A DNA stretch of 64,000 nucleotides, from assembly GCA_020744425.1 (NCBI GenBank), contig JAGMUV010000013.1, positions 868,001-932,000 of the forward strand, read 5' to 3'. Shown here in pieces: positions 44,068 through 58,209 of this stretch (positions within the stretch are counted from its first letter, which is position 1; every line of letters starts with the position of its first letter). This DNA comes from Dactylonectria macrodidyma. Its lineage: Eukaryota > Ascomycota > Sordariomycetes > Hypocreales > Nectriaceae. The position numbers and the translations under genes are program-made. The notes beneath the pieces are model-generated. The model had not been told where the DNA came from and did no database searches. It was given only the letters and a program-made list of their open reading frames with translations.

Positions 44068-45676
44068 TGCGCGTGGGAGAGGCGGTTGCAAGCACTCGGC
44101 CTGCAACCTCCGTCTTCGGGGCGTTCAAGGGGTCAACGCCGCTATAATTCCGGTGCTGGACGTCCGATCACGATGAGCCGGCCACGACGCTTCAAGGTAG
44201 GGTTGGTGGGCTTCGGTGATGGCTTCGCGGTGGCACAAATTCTGCCCTCACTGACCGACAAAATTCTCACACCGCCTGTCAAGGTCGGGGCATAGATATT
44301 CCGGCCGCAAGGAAGAAGCCTGTTGGCTAAAATTGTCCGACCAGGAGTAGATCAGCCACAAGCCCACGACGATCATTCGACTAGGAAATTGACGTGTTGA
44401 ATTGTCAAAATTGTGACATACGTGAAAACAAATCACTTAGCACACTTGTTCTAGGTAGTATCTGTAAGTACGTCTTTAAATTAGATGTGATCCGCTTATT
44501 CAGCACGTGCCATCAAGCGTCGCTGATGACAGTTGCACTTGTTGGGGTTTGGAGCGGTCCCAAATTCCCAAGTAACGATAACCCCCCACATACCACGGTT
44601 CATGGCAAGATAACTTCACTTGGAAGTTACGACAGTCAAGCCGAATAAGTTATTTAGCCGTCACAAAGGTAGGACAATCGACATACTAATTGGGCTGAAA
44701 GATTTCTACCCATAACTAGTTTCGCTGCTTCACCAGACTCGAATGCCTTCACCGGAGGAATATCTTCTAAGGTCATGGCGAGAAGCATATGACGCCCCAC
44801 TCATCCTGCATCTCAAATATAGAGGCAATGCTAGTGAGCTTTTATACCGTCCCTATAATATAAAGTTCTTCTTATTACTCCAGGCTTGTGGAGATCATTG
44901 AGCCATTCCTTTACTCCCCATAATTAGCCCCCTTAAACGTCTCGTTGGCATCATGGAGGCAACCGCCTTGCGTAAAATTCTCTCCGTCAACCTGGCGTGA
45001 TGTAAATTTGATGACATGTTGTGGAAGTGTCTGATGTAGGCAACATATTAGAGTACCTATATACTTCCCACCACACTAAAGCGTTTATAAGAGATCTACC
45101 ATGAGTGGTTCTGCAATAAAATTCCTGGCATCGTAAATGGAATGTTGGCTGTGCACTGAAGAAATCATGGATTGGTCTTAGGCTGTCTTCCTGAGATCCC
45201 CAATGACTACTTATGCGTATTGCTACCTTGTATGGTAAAAAACCAGCCACCCGGGCGAATACGTTACGCACTGCGGAGCTTGTCATTCCTCTGCCTCGTT
45301 CATGTTATTCATCGATATGCTTCACATTATGAGAGCGGGATGGCGGACTTTGACGGTGGTGGCCTACCCTAACACATTTGTACCCAAGTATGGCGCATGA
45401 GACTAGTTCTTGACTAACAATGGTCATTGATAAGGCTCAACCCTTCCTGAACGCGTGCGCGGCAAAGCTAGGAGTGTTGGAAACTTAAGAAGACAAATAT
45501 GCATAATATACAAGGCCGGGCTTCGTCACATATACCGCACCGCCGTACATCTCAATCCACGGACTTAGTCCTTCTACATATACAGACTTAGATGAACCAT
45601 AACTCCTCGCTATGCACCCAAAGCGACCCTCTCGTGATAGGCTAAAGGGTATCTAGTAAACAATTGCCCACTTCGC
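44068..45676. other. intergenic region, partly AT-rich
   Basis: About 1.6 kb with no supported gene. The stretch 44640-45060 is AT-rich, with short coding-like fragments broken by stops. It may be old decayed sequence, but I cannot name an element. Confidence 0.4.
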
Positions 45677-47510
45677 TTAGGCTCCCCGTCCACCCCAAAC
45701 ATCCCTGAACTCGTCATTGTCTGGTACTTGATATCTTGACATGTAATCTTCCTCCTGGGGTTGATCTTGAGCGTTGTTACTCCACTCGTTGGCTTCTTCG
45801 TTGACAGGGCTTCCCACTCCGTCATAGCCACGTGTTTGGTTATCCTCTGGTGGAGGACCCTTTCCAAGCCCCAGCTGGGATGGCTCTGGCTCTTCGTGTA
45901 TCACGGCCTTCTTTGCCTTCTTTTTCTTCTTAATGGGAACGACAGCTTGGGGTTCAGGCTCTGCGGCTCTATGTTTGCCTTTCCTAGTCGGAACATTGTT
46001 GGATGAACCGCCAACGGCTGGTGATCTAACGGGTGGCGTATATGAAGGAGATCTTGATCCGAAGCCTTGTGCGGAGCGGTATCGATTTCTCAGTGGTTCG
46101 CTGGCCGTGATAACAGGATACTGGTTCTCACGATTAGCAGGGAAAAGACGCAAAAGGAAATCGAACTCACATTCCAATCTCCATATTCCAATTGTCGTGC
46201 CATGTCGTAGTAGCGATCTTCATCGGCATCAATCTGGGGATCATCGAAGGTACCGTGGGCATTTTCGTTCATTTGGTCTGGGCGAGTTGAGCTCGCCTCA
46301 CCGTTGGATGAGAGGAGCGGAGTTGTGGTGTTGATTTCGCCGGGCTTCGGGATCCAATACTTTCCCTTACCACCGCGCTCGTAGCGCATACCCTCTTTGA
46401 GTCTTGCTATTCTGGACGCTGAGTCTTCATGGGCCATGACCTTGTCTCCAGAGTCGAACACTCTGTATCCGTAGCTGTCCCCACTAAAGGTGAGTTTCGA
46501 GTCTTCGATGAGATCTCTGATGCCGAAGGCATCTTTGAAAGCGTGGTTCAGTTGCATTCGCGCAGATAGAATGCTGTTGTCTGCAAAATCATGCCACGAG
46601 AATGCGTACCAATGAGCGACAGCAAACATGGGCATTTCGATGCAAATCAATGCATCCTGTATGGCCGCTGCTAGGTTGTCTGGTGTGTAGCCTTCGACGT
46701 TGTCGGGGATGGCACCTAGCCAGACCAGAATTGAGAGGAAGAATCCTTGCCAGTAGGACGCGAAGATGATGAGCTTGACGCACAAAAACTTGGGGACCGG
46801 TCGAAAGGGTTGTAGATCGTGGTGCATGCAGACCCAGAAAAGGCCAAGCGAGTACAGACTGATGGTGACACTGAGGTTGTATATGATGCCACTCCAAAGG
46901 TAACCGGAGGTGAGCCCAATGTATCCTTCTTTGTATGTCCCGGTCGCCTTCATGATAACGGCTGCCAAAGCGAGGATGGGCTTCAGCCAAGCATACTGCA
47001 GGATGCCACGTTTGATGGACAGGAAAGTGTACGGATCCGAAATATCGACCTTGGGCAAGACGTGATTCATTGGCCAGAGATGCTGAACTGGGGCTCGGCC
47101 ATGCATCATGACAATGAGGGCGCGCTCGCCGCCGATGTAGTTGATCAGCAACTGGAAAAATGTGAAGATAGTAAAGGCTTCGTATATGTCGCGTATCGGA
47201 TCGAGAAAAGCGGCAGCTTTGAGGGACACCATGCTCGTCCACGAAGCTATCGAGTAGATGGGGACCATGAGAAGGATTCGGACGACATATCTCTGGAGGA
47301 GAGGTTTTCGGTAGTTTTTCGCTTGAAGGAGGATGGAGCTGTAGGTGTTGGTTAGCGAGGATTTTCGGCTAGATAAAGAACGGTGTAGAGTCCTTACACG
47401 AGAGACATAGCCGTCGCAATCAGGGAGGCGACGCCTGATACTACGATGGTGGCATATGTGAGCTTTTGGCCAGTGCCACCGTCGGCCATGATTTCGGTAT
47501 AGCTCTCCAT
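45677..47510 (-). CDS. organic solute transporter alpha / TMEM184-type membrane protein
   Basis: Three exons: 47510-47398, 47338-46171 and 46120-45677, with introns of 59 nt (GTAAGG...GCTAAC...CAG) and 50 nt (GTGAGT...GCTAAT...CAG). The product is 574 aa. The family (OST-alpha/TMEM184, formerly DUF300) has seven membrane helices; animal members export bile acids and steroids, while most fungal members are uncharacterised. The first splice joins the initial helix to YRKPLLQRYVVRILLMVPIY, a hallmark. Further marks are INYIGGERALIVMMHGR, a helix containing KRGILQYAWLKP, and FCVKLIIFASYWQG-like sequence (here FLCVKLIIFASYWQGFF). After the last helix (about residue 295) comes a hydrophilic tail of ~280 residues with a poly-Lys run (KKKKKAKK) and acidic end. 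The start ATG at 47510 precedes the first helix. It is divergent from CSF1. Confidence 0.88.
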
Positions 47511-48503
47511 TGCGATGCGCGATCCAGGCGCGAGCTGTGTTGTTTCCCGCAATTCGTCTGCTGCGCCTTAGTACATGGCCGAGGAGCGATGCTGAGTCGA
47601 GACGATTGGGAGAGGGAGTGCGCTCGACGCGATCCAAGTGGTGACGTGGGCGTGGGTGTTGGCAGCTGATTGATGACAGGTCGTAGGCCTAGTGATGACG
47701 ACACTGTCGAGACTCGCAACCTTTAGGCGTCGAAGCTGTGTTGCATATGCGCCCCCGGATGTCGCTGACAGTAGGCAGCTGAAGCAGAAGCTGGTAGCTG
47801 GAAGAAGCTGGCCGGATGATGAATCTGGAGCCTGGAGTCGGCACGGAATTATGGTTCATGCGCCGCTTGCTCGTGACAGACTTGGCTCCCTTGGTTTGGG
47901 AGTGTAGGGGTGAGGTCTCGGGATGCACAAGCTGGCACAAGCAGGTAGGTAATGAGCTAAGTTAGCGGCATACAACAATCTGGTTCGTCCCCTCCACAGC
48001 TATAGGGGCAGCTAGAGCCTAGCTTAGGCAGGTGTCGTCGTGTCGGGAGAGCTTGACGCGGCTGCGTCTAGGCTGCGTCTAGGCTGCGTCTAGGCGGGTG
48101 CTACTTGGTGGGGGGGTTGTAATACCCGTTGCTCAGTGAGGCAAGCGCTGGCGCAGCGCTGTGAGGATTGGGCTATTGGCCCCGTAGACCCCGTGCCTAG
48201 TCCGTCGAAGCCCCTGTAGCTCCTAGAACACCCCCCTGTATCCAGTCCCTATTTGGCTGTGCCCTGGCCGAGCAACTGCAGGGGATGGATGGAGAGATGC
48301 TCTCAACCGCGTCGCGAGCTGACCCGTCCATGACCTGAGGGCTCCTGACCGACTCGCATCAACCAGGAGATGCTTCGCCTGCCTACCCTTTGCTATACTT
48401 GTACGTTCTTTGCGCGCGACTGTTCCAATGCAAGCGACCCGGCGACCCCGATGACGTGACAACTGTTTGGCCAGCCTACGGAGCTGCGGGAGCACCATCT
48501 ACC
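47511..48503. promoter_or_regulatory. divergent promoter region between OST-alpha-like gene and CSF1
   Basis: About 990 bases upstream of two divergent membrane-protein genes. It includes a three-copy 11-bp tandem repeat at 48060-48095 and no supported frame. Specific factor sites could not be assigned. Confidence 0.4.
48060..48095. repeat. three tandem copies of GGCTGCGTCTA
   Basis: Exact 11-bp unit at 48060-48070, 48071-48081 and 48082-48092, about 410 bp upstream of the CSF1 start. Confidence 0.9.
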
Positions 48504-51500
48504 ATGAATACCACACTGTCGGTCCTCGATACCGTCATTACAGCACGAGACGAGACACGGCCTAAATTCAATTAGTATGCTGCCCCTTGTGTATTGTTCT
48601 TGCTCTGCTTAGTAGCGGGGGCTGATGTGACCTTTCTATAGCGAGTTCCTCATCTTCGTGGCCCTCTGCGGCGTCCTCTCTGTCTTCTTCCTCCTCTACT
48701 TCAACCGACTCTTCGCATCCATCGTCTCCTATGGCATCCGGACATGGACATGGCACTGGTACCGTGTTTATATCGATGTGCGGGCCGTCCAACTATCCCT
48801 CCTCGGAGGCCGAGTTTTCTTCACCGGCTTACGATACCATGGCGAAAACGAGACATTCATGGTCCAGCATGGCTACATAACCTGGCGATATTGGTTACGC
48901 CGAGTTCGAGATGCAGACATCATCAACTCCCGCCAATCGGCCGCGGATCCCTCGGCAACCAGCAAGGACAAAAATGCGCAACAGCCATGCCGAATTCATG
49001 TCGACTTGATTGGGTTGGAGTGGTTTGTGTACAATCGCAGCCCAGCATACGATGGCATCCTTCGGGGACTCAGTGAGGAATTGGACCCAGAGTCCCGATC
49101 CAGTGGTGTATCGGAAAAGGATGGAACTACGACGAGGTCTCGCGGACCTAAACCGCCAAGGGACTCCGAAGCTGGAGCTGAGGCGCAGGGGCAAGGAGCT
49201 AAGGTTCATAACGAGAAACATCGCCCAGAGAACCATTCGATACCCGCCTTCCAGCGTTCCACCACGGGCTTTGGAAGCGCCGACGACGACGAGCAACCCA
49301 ATTCTGGTTCCGATTCTGCGTTGCCGTTCATGATCCAGCTGCTTCCATTCCACGTTGAGTGCCACAAAGCCGCCGTTGTAATGGGAAACGAGAACACCAA
49401 GGGCATTCTAGTCGCCAGAGCGGATTCAATTTCGGTCGATGTGGACGCCTCAGAGACGACAACCCCAGACCCGTACCGACAAACCTTCAAGATCAAGTTC
49501 CAACATCCTGTGATTGAAATGAAGGACAATGATTACTTCAAAGAGGATCAGGTTTCTCGCGCAACTCGCGACAGAGACAGCGGTGAAGGGCGAGAAGACA
49601 TACCCAAAAGGTCTATTTTCCGCCACCACCGCCGTAGGGCCCTCAACTCACTTCGCAACTTGGTGCCGTACTGGCGTCGATCTGTTGAATCTTTTTCGAC
49701 CGACTCACGGAATGGAATCAACACGGCTACTTCCCAAGTCCCTGGTGTTAGCCAGTGGCAAGGATTGACCCGATATCTCGACGATCGTGACCAAGATGAT
49801 AGGGCACGCTGGGTTTCTGTCGAATACGCCGCAGTGTCAACTGTCCTCGACAGCCCCGAGGCGACCCTCACCGTGTATTGGGATGCTGTCGGAAAGGTTA
49901 CACACCAGGACCGTCGTCGAAAGGACAAGGGTTTCCCTATCAACATCAATGGTAGCGAGCCTCCAGCTTGGGGCATGGATTTCTCCATCAAGGGCGGAAC
50001 AATGAATTACGGCCCATGGGCAGATCGACAGCGTGCAGATCTGCAGCGATTCTTCTTCCCGAGTCTTTGTAAAGATGCCACTCAAGCTCAGCCATTGGAG
50101 GCTGGGGCTTGGAGAGTCGCCACGCAGTTCAAGCTGTTAGTCGAAATGGACGATGCCGTCACTCTAAGGGTTCCTATTAGGGAGGAATCTAAGAACTGGC
50201 GTTGGCGTGGCAAGGAGCCACAGATGAGACACCAGAAGGTTCCCACGAAACGAAAGCACAGAAATCGAGCAAAGAAGGACAGCAAGGGTGACGCCACTCA
50301 ATTGCGCCCGGCGGGATGGTTGGAAGTGAAGGTCCCTTCAAATTCCACGGTGAAATTCAATATGGATATGCTGGCCAGCTCAACAGGGTACACCACCTTC
50401 CTTGATATCAACTTGCCGAGCTCTGAGTTGTGGAGTAGCGTCAATCATGACCTACTCTGGAGATCTGGGGCTCAAAGAATAACTTGCGATCTGTCAAACC
50501 CAATCTCCTGGAACTCTCTGAGAAATTGGTACTTCAACATCACCAGCGACAAGATGGAGCTGTTTATCCTGCGAGATCATGTCTTTTTGTTGACAGATTT
50601 GGTTGATGATTGGACTAATGGCCCGCCACCAGACTATCTTGTCTTCACACCCTTCAAATACCACGTGAACCTCAATCTACAATCCCTCAAGCTCTATCTA
50701 AACATCAACGAGGCCAACATTATCGACAAAGCCACACAGATAGAGGACAATAGTTACCTCATTCTCTCGAGCCCCTCCCTAACAGCTGAGCTTTGTATCC
50801 CCATCGATACATTTCGACCTAGCAAAAACGCCATCCCCTTTGACGTGCGTGCTGATACACTTGATCTCGCACTTCATATTCCGGAATGGAACACTCAAGC
50901 TGCCTTCCTCTCCTCTCGGGATCTCGGCCACATCGAAGGTCTCGTCGTTGATGGAGGCTACCACTATAATGCAACGACCTCATCGACTAACACCGACACC
51001 CTGATCCTGAATGTCCGTGGGCAGTCTCCCCACGCTTACCTGTACGGGTTCCTCATTCGTTATGTCATCCTGTTGAAGGACAATTATTTCGGCGATTGTG
51101 TGCACTTCAAGACACTGGACGAGCATCAAGAACAGCTGCAGTTGAAAGAGAAGAATCCTGACGCGGAGGATACCAACCAACCTCCCCACAAAAAATCAAA
51201 TGATATGGATGTCGTCCTCTCAGTGAAGGTGGACGATCTGAGGCTCATGCTACCTACGAACCTCTACTCCGCCAATCGCTTTGTCCAGGCGGAACTAGCA
51301 AGCATCTCCCTGGACATGCGGTTCACAAACTACTTCATGGAGATAGAGCTCGACGTGAGCCCAGTGAGTCTGTCGCTAGGGAACTCTGATGGAGAGTTGG
51401 ATTCTCCTGGTATGTCGTCATCCAGCACACAGCTCTTCATCGATGGTGTGCGTCTCTTTGGACACAAACTGCTTGGCCTCCCACCATCTGAGCCTGCGTA

Positions 51501-54500
51501 CCTATGTAATTGGGACATCGCCGCGGGCGCTGTTAGCGGAGAATGCACTTCCGATTTTCTTGTCGCCCTTATGCGGGGTGCCAGAGGTCTTGCGTTCTCT
51601 TTTGACGATAATGAAAATGCTCTCGTGCCCTACTCATCTCTGGTTTTCTACGACATTACGTTTGCTCGTGTCAACGTCGAGTCTGTTCGAGTTTGGCTTC
51701 ATGTCGACGAAGCAGCATTCCTCCTGTCAACCGACAGCATCGACGTCAATTACAATGACTGGGCTCGATCACACTACTCGAAGCGCGCAAATATCAACAT
51801 ACCGAATATCCAGGTATCGTGCGTAAACGCCGAGTCAGCTGGAAGACAGCAGAAGTCAAGATACCAACACCCTGTTGAAACAGAGGCGCACTTGCGAACA
51901 GCCGTGCATCTTGCCGTAATTGGACGAAAGTTTCACTTCGCCGATGAAAGAAAACTTCAGCAAGAGTTGGTGCAGCGAGAAGATCAGAGAACACATCGAG
52001 TCGAGTTCCTGGTATTGCCAGAGTACCTAGATGAGTTCATCCCAGAGGCAGTGGATCCTCCTGCCCAGTGCGCACCACCACCACCGCACCCTGCTGTCGC
52101 CATTGAAGTGGCGGATGAAGACGACTCTTACAGAACAATTGCGTCTCGTCGTTCAAGAGGCCTCAGTCACAAAAGCTCGTTTCTCTCCCTTGCCCCAAGT
52201 CAACGCCAGCCTCGTTCAAGGTCGAACCAGGACGGCAACCTTGATCCTAGGTCTGCCTCGGCAGGTAACCGGCCCTCGTTGAGACAAAGAGGATCACAGG
52301 GTTCGTTCGGACATTTGTCAATCGTAGAGCAGGCCATGAGAGAGAACCAAGCCTTTTCCTCCGTGGCTTTCTCAAGTCAATACGTGTCGCCGCACTTTCC
52401 ACTTCAGGGTGTGCAACCAAACACTGATGAAGTTCCCTTCCAAAGCATTGAAGAGGGTGATGAAGATGATGATGTGTTTGCAGTCGCAAATACAGAGCTT
52501 GGGGACATTGACCCGAACTGTCTTAGCGAGGAACATCCATACATGAGTGCTTTGATTGAGTTCCCGTCTGGTATTTCAGCCTTCGCCAACCCGACGTCTA
52601 TTCGCTATGCGGCCTCGCTGCTGGACGCACTGCAACCCAATGAGCCAGAGGATCTACTGGACTCGTTCCAGGTTGGTGCCATGACTCAAATCTTTGACCT
52701 TCAGAAGGAGCGCGGTACTGCAGGAAAGATCACAGATATCCTGGTCCGGGTGCCAAAGGCAAACTTTCGTCTTCTGAATTCAACCGTGTCTGATCCCTCG
52801 GAGCCCACCAGGGATGAGCAGGATCAATATGACCTGACGATTTCGCAGGTAGCATTGGTCACGCGAACCACTACCAATTGGGAAGATCCTTTCAAACCAG
52901 ACACAACGAATGATAGGACGTCTGTTCACCTGCGTTTAGGATCAGCCGAGGTTTCGGCCTCGGAGCGGCTGTCTACTCTCCAAGAGCCCCAAGCAGCTGT
53001 CATGGCTCAGATTGACAATGTCGTTGTGTCAGTTGGCTCGAAGGAAGTCAGATACATAGACGCCGATGTTGGCTCAATTGTTGGAAGCACAGCTTCCGGG
53101 AAGGTGGAATATCTTGCTTCCCTGATACATCGCACGGGGATCATTGCGACCGACCTCAAGCAGGTGATTTCAGAAACCGTCACACGACACGAAAACTGTC
53201 ACAAGTATTTCACCTATCGTCTCCTCAAAGAAGGGCAATCGACCAGGGACCCATCGTTCTTGGTTCGCCCTTCTGCTGTGCTTCGGTCTGCTAACGAGCA
53301 TATCCGGACCTTTGATTCTTGGAAACTCGCGATGCGGTTGCGTCAAATCTGGACATCAATGGATGTACATTCTCGCTACCAGCTGATCCAACAGTGTCGG
53401 AACGGCATTCCGAATTTACCAGACAACGCGACCGAGTTTGTGGTCGACGCCTTTCAACGATGGCGCAGTTGGGATTTGGAAAATCTGACCGCGTCCTTGT
53501 TTCTCAAGGGCATTTTCGGCCAGATCGGTGAGGCAACAACGAAACCTGGCGACAATATCCCGATCCTTGGGGCTTGTAGACTTGGCGAAATGTACTTCGT
53601 ACTTGACCCGGGCCCAAAGCAAAACAAGATCGGCTTCGTCGACGTGGCTGTAAGAATCGATCAGCAAAACGTCGACCCTGCGGGTCAATTAGAGCCCGCG
53701 GAGGTGGCCAAGCCCTTGACGGTTCTCAACCTATGTTGCAACGAGGCTGCAATAAACCTGAACTGGGAGCTTTGCGAGCTGGCAGAAGACATACAGCGAC
53801 TTTATAACAGGAGCAGAAGCCAACCCCAGCCAAGCCCAAACACCGTGGTGCCCAAGGCGCAATCGAAGCCGAAGTCGGGTACTTTTCCTCCAATCCACCT
53901 GGTAGTCGAGGTAACAAGAGGATCCATCGAGTTGGAGACTATCAATCTCAACTCCAAAACTCTTAGTCATGGGCTCAAGGCGTCTCTTCTCCTTCATGGT
54001 GGACGAGGGGCTCCAGAATCCATCAACTTGATGACGAACTGCAATGCAGTAACCTCGACAATGCATAGCAATTCTCATCTTCTTGGCATGTCGCAAGTTC
54101 GAGAACCGAGCATGTTCTTGTCGCACGAGGTCCAAGAAACCGACAAAGAGTCATGCCACACTGTGAAAGCAACTGCAAGCAGCAGAAGCCTGACCTTTGC
54201 AGTCAAAGAAGACCCCATTGGGCTTTTGGAAGTTGCAGACCTCCTGCTCCGCGACGAGATTACTCAACTGTACCGCCTCAAAAGCCAGTTGATCACTTCG
54301 CCAAAGCCAAAGCCACGACGAGAACTCAAGAGAATGTCTGAACGTCTCTCCAGTGTGAGAGTCAATATTGCAATGTTCCTGGACCATTACAGCATATCTG
54401 TTCCCTTCCTCCAGTCTCTGACATACAAGATTACTGGAACAGTTGCGCGTGCTGCAGCTGCAGCGAACTTTGGAAAGGAAGTTATCTTCGACTTTGATGT

Positions 54501-57500
54501 CAAGGAAAACTACCACGAGATGCAAATCAATGTCAACAACGAGCCTCGAAGCATTTCTCTGCTCCAGATCCCTCCGACGAATGGCCGCGTCACGAGTCAC
54601 ATTGGCCAGACGGAGCATTCAGTTACGGTTCTTTCATCGCTTGAAGTTGTGCAGCTGGATGCATCCGCAGTCTACAGCCTGCTCACTGCATTGAACAAGC
54701 CGCAGATATCCAGTGCTATTCAAGAGTTGCAGCAGCAAACCAAGCTCATCAAGGGCCACATCACTGACATCTTTGGCTCAGACGGAGCAGACACACCAAG
54801 ACAAGTGGTCCCAGCGGCTGAGCCAAATCTCAAACTCGTCTACAATGTTCATCTGACCCTGGCTGGCCTGCATGTATTCGCCAATACGTCCTTAAAATCG
54901 GAGCTCGAACCGCTCGCTCGTGTACTATTCTCTTTGGATAGAGCGCATCTACATGCCTCCAACCGACATGAAGCGGAGGGCCCCATTCTCAAATACCCCG
55001 AGCTGCATGTGAATCTTAGCCAGATCGGCCTCGACATTCGAAGAGGTCGGGAGGGCTCCATGAGATCGTGCGGAAGTCTCGCGGTTGGAGTGACCGTTTC
55101 CGCTAGCACCACCATGGGCGATGACGGCAAAGAAACCTGGGCATTCAACTTCAGCAGCGATGATTTCGAAGGCAAGCTTGCACCAGAAACCATATCTACT
55201 GTTGTTGATGTCCTTGGCTACATGGGTGAGAAGATCAAAGATCTGGACACGTCTCGAGAACTGGATTACCTGCGAAAGCTGCGACAGTCCAAGCCGAAAA
55301 TCACCATCAATGGCGACGAGGAGTTACCGGACGATGCCGATTTCATCGATTCGGTGTTGGCAGCTGTCAAGTATCATTTCGAGCTTCGAAATATTCGCGT
55401 CTGCTGGATCGTTGCAGACAGTCTCGATGACCAGTCTAGCCGTAAGGAAGACCTCGTACTGTCTTTGAAGCTTTTCGAGTTTGGTACGCGCACCAGGCAT
55501 TCAGCTAGGCTGGCCATTGAGAACTTCCAACTACAGATGGTGCCGCCTGGTCAAGACATGGGTCTCCGATCCCTGCACTCGGCCCTTCTGCCTGAGATCA
55601 TCTTCAATATCGCCTATGTGTCCACCTCGGAGGCTCGTCGTATGGCTTTCCAGGCCGTAGGCGAGTCTCTGGATCTTCGCCTCACATCCGGATTCATTGT
55701 GCCCGCTGCTCACCTTGCCGAGTCGATTTCGCTCTCGATGAAGAACGTACAGCAGGCGTCGACGCAGTGGAACACCGTGGTTGCAGCACCCGACAAGAAG
55801 TCAACCGGACCCCCCAAGAAAGAACCTCACCGAAGCATTTTTGGTAATAAGAGGCTGGAGAACCTCCTCGTTGATGCAGATTTCGCGGGTGCTGTCGTTT
55901 ACGTGTCGAGCAAGAGGCCCCTGGACGATTCTGCAACTTCAAGACATGGCCGGCCATCTCTGGCCGGCAAATATGGCCAATTCAACGCTGATGACTCTGG
56001 AAGTGGAGCTGTCCTCCGCAGTCCTGGATTGGCTTGGAAGGTCGAATATCGAGACAATGGACAGGAAGATCCTTCGCTATATGGCGAAATCAAAGTCGAC
56101 GCCTCGAGCAACATTCTCTACCCATCAGTGGTGCCGCTCGTCATGGACATGATGTCGAGTGTGAAAGAAGTCTTTAAAGACGACGAAGAAGCTGAGCTAT
56201 CCGAGCAATCGGAGCGACCAAAGGCCAAGTCCGGCAAGTCTGGAGACGAGGATAACATTCTTACTGCGGACCCAAGCGCTGTTCTAGGCCGCCTCAAGCT
56301 CAACTTGGGTCTGCGTATCTGCAGACAAGAGTTCTCACTCAGTTGCCAGCCGATTGCCCGCGTTGCTGCCACGACCTGCTTTGACAACATCTACTTTACG
56401 GTCAACACCGTGCGTTCGGTGGAACGAGGCAACTTCTTCGCCATTTCTGGAGCATTCACCAAGCTGCATGCGTCGGTTCAGCACGTGTATTCGAGAGAAT
56501 CGACCGCAAGCTTCGAGCTCGACTCCATTACCCTATCTTTCATGAATAGCAAGCACTTTAGTGGAACCAGCGGAGTGTCTGCCATCATCAACGTCAGCCC
56601 TATGGTGGTAGCCGTCAACGCCAAACAGGCGCAAGACTTCTTGCTCTTCCGAGAGATTTGGTATCCTAGCGAACTACGACAAGGGTCTTCAGCACCAGTG
56701 CCGAAACTCCAGCCCGAGACTTCTCAGGGCCACTTGGTACAGCGATACCAGCAGGTGGCAGCGACCGCTGCGTTCCCTTGGACAGCCACTATCTCCATTG
56801 CCGCTCTTGACGTCACCATTGACTTGGGACAGGCCATTGGAAAGTCAGCCTTTGCAATCAACAACTTCTGGATTTCGTCCAAGAAGACGTCAGACTGGGA
56901 ACAGAACCTCTGTCTTGGTTTCGATAAGATCGGTGTTGACTGCACCGGCCGGCTGAGTGGCTTCGTTGCCTTGCAAGACTTTAGGCTCCGAAGTTCGATC
57001 CAGTGGCCGAAGCGAGAGGAGGCTCTGAACGAAACGCCGTTGATCCAGGCCTCAATAGGCTTCAACGCATTCCGAGTCAAGGCGGCGTTTGATTACCAAG
57101 CCTTTTTGGTTGCTGATATTACCTCGCTCGAGTTTTTGATGTACAATGTGCGGGAAAGCCCAGACGGCACTGGAGATCGACTGGTCGCGCTGTTTGACGG
57201 AGAAGCTGTCCAGGTGTTCGGGACGGCGACATCGGCGGCGCAAGGTATTGCCTTGTGGCAAGCCATCAAGAAGTTGGTCCAGGAACGAAGAGAGAGCTTC
57301 GAGACGTCCCTGAAGGAGATTGAAAAGTTCATGAAACGAAGGTCGGCCGCCTCTCGAACTGCCTTACCCCAGATCGTGGCCACACCAAAGCTCCCTCAGG
57401 AGGACACGATTTCCAAGTCTCCCATTTCTCTGGACACGGATGTGGTGGTTACGCTCAAGGCGCTCAACTTGGGCGTCTTCCCAAGCACCTTCTCTGACCA

Positions 57501-58209
57501 CCAGGTTTTCAAGGTGGAAGCCCTTAACGCGTATGCTCGATTTGCAGCTAGCATGGAGCAGCGACGTATCCATAGCATCTTGAAGATGATGCTGGGACAG
57601 CTTCGGATTGGTCTCGCAGGCGTTAGAAATGTGGAGGCACCGAAGACTCTGAGCGAGATATCTGTCGAGGACGTTGTGCAGCGAGCAACGGGATCCCGCG
57701 GCGGAACAATCCTCAACGTGCCCCAAGTGTCGGCAGTCATGGAGACATGGCAGAAACCGCAGGTCAACCAGATCGACTACATTTTCAAGAGCGCCTTTGA
57801 AGGCAAGGTGGAAGTGGGCTGGAACTTCTCGCGAGTCAGTTACATACGCGGCATGTTTGCCAACCACTCCAAGGCGCTGGAGCAGATCTGGGGTAAGGAG
57901 CTGCCGCTGACTGCGGTTAAGATCACGGGTGTGCCGGGGGCGGAGGCGGAACAGCGAGACGGCGAACAGCAGAAAATTACGGCCGAGGTCAACGTGCCAC
58001 AGTCCAAATACGACTACGTTGCGTTGGAGGCGCCCGTCATCGAGACGCCGCAGCTGCGTGATATGGGAGAGGCAACGCCACCGCTGGAATGGATCGGGTT
58101 GCATCGCGATAGGCTGCCCAACCTGACACATCAGATTGTGATTGTGTCATTGCTGGAGTTGGTCGGCGAGGTGGAGGACGCATATTCTCGAATCTTGGGA
58201 TCGTCATGA
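48504..58209 (+). CDS. CSF1: Csf1, bridge-like lipid transfer protein (BLTP1 family)
   Basis: Two exons, 48504-48574 and 48642-58209, give 3212 aa. The 67-nt intron (GTATGC...TATAG) restores the codon for Tyr24. Csf1 is a giant rod with a hydrophobic groove that bridges the ER and other membranes and conveys phospholipid, supporting GPI-anchor synthesis and cold-temperature growth in yeast. An N-terminal membrane helix (FLIFVALCGVLSVFFLLYF, about 26-44) anchors it. The next segment (WHWYRVYIDVRAVQLSLLGG followed by RVFFTGLRYHG) is the conserved start of the repeating beta-groove. Low-complexity loops occur near 170-230, 1130-1220 and 2510-2530. Nearly the whole gene lies in one 9.6-kb exon, with no stop or frameshift. 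Its length is somewhat greater than yeast Csf1 (about 2960 aa). The C-terminus is ILGSS. Confidence 0.93.
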
